A stretch of DNA of 64,000 nucleotides, taken from positions 1-64,000 of the IMG/VR virus record IMGVR_UViG_3300022752_000027; one strand, written 5' to 3'. The stretch's first letter is position 1. Each line of letters begins with the position of its first letter. This DNA is from a virus. A program made the position numbers and the translations under genes. Below the pieces are notes generated by a model that worked only from the letters and a program-made list of their open reading frames with translations, did not search any database and was not told the DNA's origin. Below are positions 6,498-14,703 of the stretch, one piece after another.

Positions 6498-7835
6498 ATG
6501 TCTTATTTTAATCATGCCTTTCAAAAAGCATTTGTAGGTACTGAGGGATTCACTGCCCTTGGTGGTGGTGTACTTGGTACTGCTGGTAATATTCTTGCCA
6601 CTGGTCAATTTGCTTTTGTTGATCCAAATACTTGGACAGTAAGACCAACTACTTTTTCTGGTGAAGCTTGTCCTTTAGTTCTTGCTGCTGGTTCATTGTA
6701 TCAGAATGACAAAATTGGTAAGTTCCACGGTGGCTACCAAGAGTCTAACAAATCTAAAACGATTAATCCTAAGTATATCTCAAGATTTTATCGTGTAGAT
6801 TCTTGTAATCCTCAGAATGCACAAGTAACTGTGGGTGTTAACAACACTACTGATCTTGAAGCACAACCTACTTGTATCAAGCCATTCTATTGCGGCGAAA
6901 CCTATTACCTCCGTTTGGATATTAAAGGTTCACCAGTACTTCGTACCCTCAGCCGTAATACTTACTATACTGCTGATGCTTATACTGGTTGCTGCCCTGC
7001 AGATGCTATTGCACCTGTAGCAGTTAATCCTTTGATTGTATATGCTAACTGGGCAAATAACTTCTTGAGAAGTCCTCTGATCAAGCCATTTGTAAACATT
7101 CAGATTACTTACTCTACAGATGCTGGTGCTACATGGTCACAACTTGCTCCAAGTGATGCATATGTAGATAATGGTGAACCTGTACCAGCTGGTGCATCTA
7201 CTTCATTGACTGATCTTGCACAGTATCTTAATGGTACAACTGTATGGCCTGCTAATGCAACTCCAGAAGATACTCTTGCTGGTTTGATCATTAACGGTGG
7301 TTACATTGATACTCAGTTTGGTAACTGTACTTTCTATCCAAATGATTCTGTACTTGCTCGTGTGGAACCAGTTAAAATCTATGTTTCTGAAACTGATTTG
7401 AATGGTGACCCATGTGCATTTACTGGTCTTTGTGTAACTGAACAATGTTTGCCTGTACAAGGTAGTGGCTATGGTGAAACAGTTGCTCGTGATGTAATCC
7501 AATCAGAAATGTATTCACAGAACTACTTCTATACTGGTATGGATCTCCGTATCCGTGAGATTACTCAAGGATATGATTTGACCAATGCAATTGATAGAAC
7601 TGGTCAGTATACTCGTTACTACATTCAGCATAGTGTTCCACGTTTCAACAATCCTACTGGCACATTTGATAATGATCAATATTTGCTTGAGATTGTTACT
7701 GATGGTATAAATACAGCCTTTGAAACATATATGACTGCATGGCTTAATGCTTCACAAACAGGTAACTGTGTTGTACTTGAAGAATTCATTTGTTACGATG
7801 AATGTACTCCAGTTACTCCTACTGAAGCACCGTAA
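6498..7835 (+). CDS. abundant virion protein candidate (445 aa)
   Basis: 445 residues, rich in Thr, Asn, Ala and aromatic residues, with beta-type composition and many Cys (for example CGETYY, TGCCPADA, VLEEFICYDEC). Codon use resembles that of the capsid gene, with many GGT, CGT and CTT codons, which suggests high expression. It is a single cassette with a 68-base A/T-rich leader and a strong terminator-like hairpin 15 bases after the stop. I associate this protein type with crAss-like virions, but whether it forms an auxiliary head, fibre or tail component is not decided here. Confidence 0.7.
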   Translation: MSYFNHAFQKAFVGTEGFTALGGGVLGTAGNILATGQFAFVDPNTWTVRPTTFSGEACPLVLAAGSLYQNDKIGKFHGGYQESNKSKTINPKYISRFYRVDSCNPQNAQVTVGVNNTTDLEAQPTCIKPFYCGETYYLRLDIKGSPVLRTLSRNTYYTADAYTGCCPADAIAPVAVNPLIVYANWANNFLRSPLIKPFVNIQITYSTDAGATWSQLAPSDAYVDNGEPVPAGASTSLTDLAQYLNGTTVWPANATPEDTLAGLIINGGYIDTQFGNCTFYPNDSVLARVEPVKIYVSETDLNGDPCAFTGLCVTEQCLPVQGSGYGETVARDVIQSEMYSQNYFYTGMDLRIREITQGYDLTNAIDRTGQYTRYYIQHSVPRFNNPTGTFDNDQYLLEIVTDGINTAFETYMTAWLNASQTGNCVVLEEFICYDECTPVTPTEAP

Positions 7836-7849
7836 TCTGACTAAATACT

Positions 7850-7890
7850 AAAAAGGGGAGAGGGAGCTACAAACTCTCCTCTCCTTTTTT
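7850..7890 (+). terminator. intrinsic terminator-like purine-rich hairpin
   Basis: A-rich/G-rich left arm 7850-7866 (AAAAAGGGGAGAGGGAG) pairs with the C/T-rich right arm 7874-7890, with one bulged base and a few G-U pairs; the loop is 7 bases. The right arm runs into T residues. Same purine-left design as the hairpins at 2002 and 2259. Confidence 0.7.
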
Positions 7891-7917
7891 ATTTTTATAA
7901 CTCCAACTATTTCTATA

Positions 7918-8478
7918 ATGGAAAAACATCAATTAGCCATAGATATACCTGATACCCTAACACCATGTATTTTTAGGGTTGTAGATGCAAGTATTTACAG
8001 TGACATGATTCCTGTAGACTGCACAAGGATTGAAATTACTCCTCCTGGATTTACATCAGCTTTTGCTGTGGAGGATTTAGAACCAGGTTTTCTGGCTAAT
8101 CTAAGTGCTTGTGACTTAGGATTACAAACAGCAAACTGTGGTAATACCTATAATGAATTTTCAGATGGAGTATATATTGTAAAATACAGTGTTAATCCAA
8201 ATGAGATAGTTTACGCAGAGTATAATCATTTGCGTACAACTGTTGCTTTGAATAAAATTAATAGCTTACTTTGTTGCCTAGACATTCAGGATTGTGATCC
8301 AAAAACACCCCTGAAAGAAACATTAAAGGAAATTCAGTTTTTAACCACAATGTTAAAAGCAGCCAAGGCTAAAGTAGAGTATTGCCATTCACCAAAATTA
8401 GGAATGGATATATATAACTACGTAATTAAAAAACTTGATAAGCTTGCTTGTGGTTGTGGTTGTGACTCATGTAATTAA
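7918..8478 (+). CDS. conserved virion-type protein with Cys-rich tail (186 aa)
   Basis: 186 residues. The first two thirds are beta-rich (HQLAIDIPDTLTPCIFRVVD; FSDGVYIVKYSVNPNEIVY); the last third is helical (LKETLKEIQFLTTMLKAAKA) and ends CGCGCDSCN. The Cys cluster could bind a metal or make disulfides. The gene follows the putative abundant virion protein and precedes the host-recognition cluster, so an adaptor role between capsid or tail and fibres is plausible. No family function is known to me. Confidence 0.65.
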   Translation: MEKHQLAIDIPDTLTPCIFRVVDASIYSDMIPVDCTRIEITPPGFTSAFAVEDLEPGFLANLSACDLGLQTANCGNTYNEFSDGVYIVKYSVNPNEIVYAEYNHLRTTVALNKINSLLCCLDIQDCDPKTPLKETLKEIQFLTTMLKAAKAKVEYCHSPKLGMDIYNYVIKKLDKLACGCGCDSCN

Positions 8479-8495
8479 TTTAAAACCAATATATT

Positions 8496-8678
8496 ATGAG
8501 TAAATGTGCAAATTGTGGAACAACATTAAGTTGTGGATGCCAAAAAAGAAGTTTTCCAGATGGAAGAGCAGGATGTAGTAAATGTATAAATACTCCTGCT
8601 AAATCAGAAACAAAATACCAGAATTTAAAAGATAATGCACCAGTGATTAATGCAGCATCACTAAACAAAAAAGATTAA
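8496..8678 (+). CDS. small zinc-ribbon-like Cys protein (60 aa)
   Basis: 60 residues with C4-x2-C7-x5-C13-x-C15 followed by GCSKC, a spacing suited to one or two structural zinc sites. The N-terminal Cys motif is very close to that of the long tail fibre at 14704 (C3-x2-C6-x6-C13-x-C15), so the small protein may be a free copy of a fibre-attachment tag. It ends one base before the start of the large beta-propeller/VWA gene. Function unknown. Confidence 0.65.
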   Translation: MSKCANCGTTLSCGCQKRSFPDGRAGCSKCINTPAKSETKYQNLKDNAPVINAASLNKKD

Positions 8679-8679
8679 C

Positions 8680-11600
8680 ATGAGCTTTCCTATAGTATAT
8701 GTTGTAACTAGAAATACAAATGGAGTATATAAATCAATTGATGGTGGTGCTACTTTTGTACAAACTGGAACAAACAATTTAACATCCCAAGTTACTGATG
8801 TTGCTCTTTCAGATAGACCTGAGTCACATTCTGTAATTTTATATGGTGATGGACCAACTACAACACCATATTATTCTTTTAATGACGGGGCAAGTTATCA
8901 AGCTGGAGAAAATACTGTAGGAAAAGAAGTAACATATGTAGGTCAATTTACATATGTTTTTGGTAGTACAAATTCTGCATCTGGTAGTGGTGCTATTTTA
9001 GAAATGTCTTTTGATGAAGGCATGTCTATTGGAGCTACAATAGATGTTACATCATTGTTTAATTATGCCGGTGCTGTATATAATAATATTACCATTACTG
9101 GATTTGACTTTACAAATAGTGCGGGTGGTTATATAACTATTGCTGGTGATCAAAATAACGGAGCAGCAGATCAAATATTAACAAGAACATATGATCGAGG
9201 CGTATCTTTTCCTAATGCCTTAATACTTCCAGGAAATCTTGGAATTATTAGGGGTGTATGGGTAAGTCCAGAAAGAAATGTTGTATTTGCTATTGGAGAA
9301 CCTGATACAATAAGAGGAGTATTATATAGTATTAATCCTTCTTTAACTGAGGCTCCGGTAAAAGTACTTGATAATTTTATGGCTGGTAGTATTGCAAATG
9401 ACTTAACAGTTAAGTTTGCTTCGGTTCCACCAACGTATAATACAAGTGCAACATTTGAAGATCCCACAATACAGTATATAAAATTCAAATCTAAAGTTTA
9501 TTTTTTAGATAGTTCAGGAAAAGTTTATTATTCAGATGATTATGGTTTTACTTGGGAATATCGATCAACTGTTCCAGGTGTATGTGTAGATATTGTTGCT
9601 CTTTCAGAAAATACAGTTTTAGTATTAAGCAAATCACCTACTTCAGTATTTAAATCTGTAGACGGTGGATTTACTTTTATAGAAAATCCTCAAGCATCTT
9701 GGGTTGATCCAAAAGCAATTTCTCATGTTGCATCAACAGATTGTAGTCATTGCAATCCTGGATTTACACCAACAATGGCTACCATTGGATTTTGTAAAAG
9801 GGAAGATAGATATATTGGAACATTATGTAATCCTCCATACATATATTCTGAATTTTTAGCTGCTTGTGCAAAACCATCAACGATTGTCCCAACTAATCTT
9901 ATTATATCTCTTGATTACTCTAACAGTGTAGAATTTAATGAACGCCTACTCTTTAGAAAATATATTGAGTTGTTAATCTCAAAATTAGAGGACCGTTTGT
10001 TAGATGGCTCAATGAAAGTAGCTATAATTGGATGGTCATCCCAAGCATGTCTACAGCAACCATTTACAAGTGATATAAATCTGTTATATACTGCTCTTTA
10101 CACAGATCCACCGATTGTTCAGGGTGCAGGATGTTTTCAAAATGGCACAAACCATACAGAAGCTATGTGTCTTGCAATCAGAACTCTTTATGAGGAATCT
10201 CTTTTAAGACCTGATGCTGAAAATGTTCTTGCTTTGTTTACTGATGGTGCTAACGGATACGAAGCAAATCCACTTTCCTATAGTGGATGTGATTTAAGTG
10301 ATATTGGATTATTACCTGTTGTTCCACCAGATACTGCCCAAGATAATATAGTATTTTGGGATCATGAACAGCTTGATATGTATCGACTAGTTAAAAATGC
10401 AAAAGAGCAATTAAATAACGGAAAAGGATTTAAATTAATTGCTACTATACTGGGGAATACTGTTGAAAGAGAAAGTGTCAAAGACTTTTTAATTACATAT
10501 CCTGTAAGTAATTTAAACTCTGGTCCATTAGGTCCTGATTATGCAGTGCCTTCTCGTATACCAAATACAGATAAATATTATTTTCTTGATGGTGGTACTT
10601 TTGATAATGCACAATTTATTGCTGATCAAATTAGATTAGGATTAGCTGCAGAGGTTGTATCTTCACCAACATGCCCAGATGGATGTATACCAAAAGCAGG
10701 AATTGACAATTTAGGGTACTGTTCATGCGATGAACGATTGGCTTGGACAGATTGTACATTTGATATAAAAAATTGTGATACTGGAGAAGTTGTTGCTGTA
10801 AAGAGTCAATTTATTGCGATAACTCCAGGTACTGTAATAAGATTAAATCCGCAGGGGGCAGTAGATTCCACTTACAATCCTTGGTTCTATGATGGTGGGG
10901 CAGGATGCTGGCTTGTAGTTGAAACTGGTATTGCCAATCCTAACATTTCTTATATTAGACCAGATGTTAGTGCTGGAGGATATGGTGGATATCCTAGTTG
11001 CTCCGCATGTGCACTACCGCCATGGTATAGACTTACTGACTGTTTAGATAATACATTTATTATTTATACTCAAAATCCGGAGTTTCAAACTTTACTTGAT
11101 GCAGGAACTGATACAATAACTCATAATAATTATCCTGATCGTTGTTTTTTAATTGAAAATATTGGTTCAGATAATACTTATGAAGAAAGTAATATTACAT
11201 TTTCAGGAATTGATTTTAAAGGATTAGGTTGCCAATCTTGTCCTAGACAACAGGCAGTAAATTTTAAATTAACAAGATTAAACTTAGATTGTTCTTCTGA
11301 TCCAACAAACATAATTTATAGTTTAGGGCTTACATCAGATTTACAACCATATATTAGTCAGATTGTAAATTTAGAAGGTTTTAGTAATATTTGTTGGTTA
11401 GTTGAACTTGATTCTGAAATACAAACTGTATATCAGCCTGTAGTTGTAACTAATGCATATCCTACTTGCACAGATTGCCAACCACCAATAACATACAGGT
11501 TTGTAAATTCTTGTGAAGATTCTAATGTAGTATTATACAGCAATCAAGATTTTTCACAATATGTTGGTCAAATAGTTAATCTTCAGGAATATCCTGGAAA

Positions 11601-12180
11601 TTGTTTTCTATGCGATTTATCAACTGATAACTCTCCATCAGTGCAGAATCTAACAATTAATGGTGAACCGTATGCAAGTTGCCCAGATTGTTTAGTTACT
11701 TATTATCAGCTTACAAATTGTGCTAATCCTAATGTTATTTTGATAAGTCAATCAACTGAGTTATCAAGATATTTAGGGAAAACAATTACCGCAGCTGGGT
11801 ATACAGGACTCTGCTTTACAGTAACACAACCTAAATGTGATTGTATAAGAGTAACAATAAACGGAGTAGAATATGATGCTTATGCTCAAACTAATCAGTT
11901 TAATGGAAGAAATGTATACTACATTACAACAGATGCCGGTGATGAGCTGTCTATAGCATGGAGTGTAAATCCAAATAGATGGGAATTGTTTGACCGTACT
12001 ACATTAAATGCATATGGGTTTAATACTAAAGATAGTGATTGCCCATTTAGTAATTATTGGACAATCATCCAGGGTTCTCCGTATATTATAACAACAGTTA
12101 GTTTCTGTGCAGATAGGATTTATAACATTGCACCTGAACTAGAGTTTATTGATTGCCAACCTTGTATAAACTGTATATAA
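8680..12180 (+). CDS. tail adhesin: beta-propeller (Asp-box) + VWA domain + Cys modules
   Basis: 1166 residues in three parts. Residues 1-340 hold about six Asp-box motifs, S-x-D-x-G-x-T-F/W or close variants (S19IDGGATF, S66FNDGASY, T170YDRGVSF, S285DDYGFTW, S326VDGGFTF), typical of BNR/sialidase-like beta-propellers. Residues about 404-660 form a von Willebrand A domain with MIDAS residues D412-x-S-x-S416, a Thr near 490-493 and T521-D522-G. Residues 691 to about 1053 contain five Cys-bearing beta modules, four of them ending in CxxC. VWA domains bind ligands through a bound metal; propellers often bind glycans or proteins. No sialidase catalytic set was seen. It opens the receptor-binding cluster, so host binding is the likely role. 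Confidence 0.75.
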   Translation: MSFPIVYVVTRNTNGVYKSIDGGATFVQTGTNNLTSQVTDVALSDRPESHSVILYGDGPTTTPYYSFNDGASYQAGENTVGKEVTYVGQFTYVFGSTNSASGSGAILEMSFDEGMSIGATIDVTSLFNYAGAVYNNITITGFDFTNSAGGYITIAGDQNNGAADQILTRTYDRGVSFPNALILPGNLGIIRGVWVSPERNVVFAIGEPDTIRGVLYSINPSLTEAPVKVLDNFMAGSIANDLTVKFASVPPTYNTSATFEDPTIQYIKFKSKVYFLDSSGKVYYSDDYGFTWEYRSTVPGVCVDIVALSENTVLVLSKSPTSVFKSVDGGFTFIENPQASWVDPKAISHVASTDCSHCNPGFTPTMATIGFCKREDRYIGTLCNPPYIYSEFLAACAKPSTIVPTNLIISLDYSNSVEFNERLLFRKYIELLISKLEDRLLDGSMKVAIIGWSSQACLQQPFTSDINLLYTALYTDPPIVQGAGCFQNGTNHTEAMCLAIRTLYEESLLRPDAENVLALFTDGANGYEANPLSYSGCDLSDIGLLPVVPPDTAQDNIVFWDHEQLDMYRLVKNAKEQLNNGKGFKLIATILGNTVERESVKDFLITYPVSNLNSGPLGPDYAVPSRIPNTDKYYFLDGGTFDNAQFIADQIRLGLAAEVVSSPTCPDGCIPKAGIDNLGYCSCDERLAWTDCTFDIKNCDTGEVVAVKSQFIAITPGTVIRLNPQGAVDSTYNPWFYDGGAGCWLVVETGIANPNISYIRPDVSAGGYGGYPSCSACALPPWYRLTDCLDNTFIIYTQNPEFQTLLDAGTDTITHNNYPDRCFLIENIGSDNTYEESNITFSGIDFKGLGCQSCPRQQAVNFKLTRLNLDCSSDPTNIIYSLGLTSDLQPYISQIVNLEGFSNICWLVELDSEIQTVYQPVVVTNAYPTCTDCQPPITYRFVNSCEDSNVVLYSNQDFSQYVGQIVNLQEYPGNCFLCDLSTDNSPSVQNLTINGEPYASCPDCLVTYYQLTNCANPNVILISQSTELSRYLGKTITAAGYTGLCFTVTQPKCDCIRVTINGVEYDAYAQTNQFNGRNVYYITTDAGDELSIAWSVNPNRWELFDRTTLNAYGFNTKDSDCPFSNYWTIIQGSPYIITTVSFCADRIYNIAPELEFIDCQPCINCI
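10750..11838 (+). repeat. five tandem Cys-containing beta modules of about 70-85 residues
   Basis: Residues 691-1053 of the preceding protein repeat the pattern Y-x-L-x-x-C ... I-I/V-x-Y/S ... Y-x-G-Q-I-V-N-L ... Y-P-x-x-C-F/W-L ... C-x-x-C. The copies have diverged strongly at DNA level. At least one further copy lies in the next gene (12193-13113, about residues 105-180), and its first 75 residues may be another. Confidence 0.65.
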
Positions 12181-12192
12181 CTATAGAATAAA

Positions 12193-13113
12193 ATGAATAT
12201 TGCCGGAAGATGTGTTACACTTGTTGCCTGTCGAACTGGAGAAGTATCTTATTACTCTACCACGGCTGAGACTCTGGCTGATACTATTGTTAACTTAGTT
12301 GGTATAGGCAATATTGTTGAAATAAATGATCCACTGCATTTTGCAGAACAGTATTATACAATAATTAGCAGTTGTAATTTATTTGAATATAGTGAACTTT
12401 GTCAAGAGTGTAACTCAAGTCCAAATCAAATTGCTGATATTGCAGGAGACCTTCTTCAATACTGGGCAGCTACATCTTTTGGTTCAGATTGCCCATATAT
12501 AAATCGTGCCTTTGTATTAGTAAACTGTAGATCAAATTATACATTTGATAGAATACCAAGTATAGTTCAATCACCTGAAACAGCATTAGTCACATCTACA
12601 GATATGACAGCCTACGTAGGCATGGTGGTTAATATTATGGAATACCCAGGTATATGTTTTAATATACTTGGTCCATATGATGCAAATACGGGATGTCCAT
12701 GTGATGAGTTTACTATAATGGATGCGTTTCCTGATTGTGAATGCTGTTATCCACCAGTTGATGACCAACCTGTTGATTGTTGTGATATTCCTAAGTATAC
12801 ACAAAAGCCAGTTAAAAAGTTTTATCATATAGTAGATTCAGAATGTGAGATACGAGATAACCAAAAATTTGGTAATGGATACTACAAACTTTTTAATGAA
12901 GTAAAGAATGGAATACAAAACTGCTGCAGTAATATAGATTTTGATAAACTTTGGATTAAAAAAGAACTATCTGATTACTCTAGAATTAATCCTTCTGACC
13001 AATGTGTTACAATAATTCCTCCGATTGTTGAGCCATGTATAGGTCCAGATCCTCTTGCTTTAGCATGTAGTCCGGTAACAAACATAACTACTGTATCAAT
13101 TTTTGTCGCATAA
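12193..13113 (+). CDS. Cys-module tail protein (306 aa)
   Basis: 306 residues. Two Cys modules related to those in the preceding adhesin are visible: residues about 1-75 (start GRCVTLVACRTGEV, end ELCQEC) and 105-180 (AFVLVNCRSNYTF ... TAYVGMVVNIMEYPGICF ... DCECC). The C-terminal part (from about 200) is non-repetitive and helix-containing (KFYHIVDSECEIRDNQKFG). The shared modules make it likely that both proteins sit in the same tail assembly. No enzymatic motif is visible. Confidence 0.65.
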   Translation: MNIAGRCVTLVACRTGEVSYYSTTAETLADTIVNLVGIGNIVEINDPLHFAEQYYTIISSCNLFEYSELCQECNSSPNQIADIAGDLLQYWAATSFGSDCPYINRAFVLVNCRSNYTFDRIPSIVQSPETALVTSTDMTAYVGMVVNIMEYPGICFNILGPYDANTGCPCDEFTIMDAFPDCECCYPPVDDQPVDCCDIPKYTQKPVKKFYHIVDSECEIRDNQKFGNGYYKLFNEVKNGIQNCCSNIDFDKLWIKKELSDYSRINPSDQCVTIIPPIVEPCIGPDPLALACSPVTNITTVSIFVA

Positions 13114-13149
13114 TTTTTAAATAAAGTAAAAATTTAGTAAATTAACAAT

Positions 13150-14685
13150 ATGGCACTCCCTATAAAACCTAAGGATACACAAGAAGGATGTAATCCTATT
13201 TCATCTAATTGCATTATTTGGCAAGGACCAGATATTCCTTGTATAGATTTATGCAATGGTGATTCAGTAAGTGATGTTGTTGCAAAACTTGCAGAAGAGT
13301 TATGTAGAATTGCTGATCAATTGAATATCAGCCTTTTAGACTTATCTTGCTTTGGAACATTATCACCAACACCTCAGACTTTTAGGGATGTTGTTAATCT
13401 GCTTATTACTAAGATTTGCAGCTTAGAAAATGTTGACCCCACAGGAGCATCATCTAGCGGATGTCCAGATGACTGTTTAGTTACAGTTGCAGAATGCTTA
13501 CAGTCTCAAGATGCATTAGGAAATACTATAACAGCACTTCCTCTAAAAGACTATTTGATTCTTATTGCTAATAGAATCTGTACAATAATATCTCAAATTA
13601 ATACTTTAACATCTGCTGTAACAGATTTACAAAATAGAGTTGATAATATTGAAAATCAACTTGCTAATCCTGTACTTCCTGCACAAATCGAAATAACTTC
13701 TGGAAACTGTGTTGGAAATGGTGCAACATTAACAATTCAAGCATTTGTTCTTGCACTAGAGACTGAGTTTTGTAGACTTAGTACTTTAGTAGGTACCGCC
13801 AGTGAAATTAATACAGCAATATCACAACAGTGTTTAGTTGATGGTCAGCCTCTTGATAATGCTCCTCAGTTGTCCAATCCTGGTTCAAATATGAGTAATA
13901 TTCCAGGATGGGTCAATGGATCATCATATGGAACATTAGCCGATGCAGTAAATAATCTATGGCTTACGGTATGTGATATGAGAGTTGCTATTGCCGATAT
14001 GCAAGCAACATTAGCTACATGTTGTGGAGCTACCTGTGATGATGTTAATTGGAACTTTACTGCAACAGGTGTAGACGGACAAAAGAATCTTACATTATAT
14101 CTCACAGGATCAATACCAGCAGCATTTGATTATTGTAGCGGCTCTACAAGTCCAGTTACCGTTCTTAATGCTGCAGGACAAACAGGTACATATCCTCTTG
14201 ATATTATAACTAATATTAATTCAGGAGCACCGTTAACTTTAGACTTAACAACAGGTCCTGTTAACCAAGGTGGTCTATGGTATAGAGTAACTGTTCCATT
14301 ATGTGTAACAAATGGTACACTTACATGTAGTACAACACATGTATATGAATTTTATGATCCAGAATGGTGTACTAAACGAGCATTCCAATTTACATCTGCC
14401 AATGTTACTCCAAATACAAGCGGAACATTATCTCTTTCAATTGTAAATTCAGGATTAGCTACAACCTATACATTAAGATTATACCTTGATAATGGACAAC
14501 CTGTACCTGTATTAATAAATACACATGTAAGTCCTATACAGGTAGGCGGTTCTTACTCATATAGTTTCCCAGGAACATATGCCTCGGGAGATACATATTT
14601 TGTTGAGGTAACATCATCACAAGTTGGTGCTGGACCAGCAAAAACTATTGTATGTCAAACTGATACAATTCCTGTTGCATCATAA
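13150..14685 (+). CDS. tail fibre protein (511 aa)
   Basis: 511 residues. The N-terminal region (ISSNCIIWQGPDIPCIDLC, then DSVSDVVAKLAEELCRIADQ) looks like the attachment domain of tail fibres in crAss-like and other Bacteroidota phages. A trimeric-coiled-coil-like stretch follows (TICSQINTLTSAVTDLQNRV region, about residues 150-175). The C-terminal 200 residues are Thr/Ser-rich beta sequence typical of receptor-binding tips. No chaperone or S74 peptidase domain is visible. Likely a trimeric host-recognition fibre. Confidence 0.7.
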   Translation: MALPIKPKDTQEGCNPISSNCIIWQGPDIPCIDLCNGDSVSDVVAKLAEELCRIADQLNISLLDLSCFGTLSPTPQTFRDVVNLLITKICSLENVDPTGASSSGCPDDCLVTVAECLQSQDALGNTITALPLKDYLILIANRICTIISQINTLTSAVTDLQNRVDNIENQLANPVLPAQIEITSGNCVGNGATLTIQAFVLALETEFCRLSTLVGTASEINTAISQQCLVDGQPLDNAPQLSNPGSNMSNIPGWVNGSSYGTLADAVNNLWLTVCDMRVAIADMQATLATCCGATCDDVNWNFTATGVDGQKNLTLYLTGSIPAAFDYCSGSTSPVTVLNAAGQTGTYPLDIITNINSGAPLTLDLTTGPVNQGGLWYRVTVPLCVTNGTLTCSTTHVYEFYDPEWCTKRAFQFTSANVTPNTSGTLSLSIVNSGLATTYTLRLYLDNGQPVPVLINTHVSPIQVGGSYSYSFPGTYASGDTYFVEVTSSQVGAGPAKTIVCQTDTIPVAS

Positions 14686-14703
14686 TAATAAATAATAAAG
14701 AAA

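Noticed and set aside
8680-9700. Active sialidase
   Set aside because: Asp boxes are present but no Arg triad or FRIP motif was seen, so only a propeller fold is supported.
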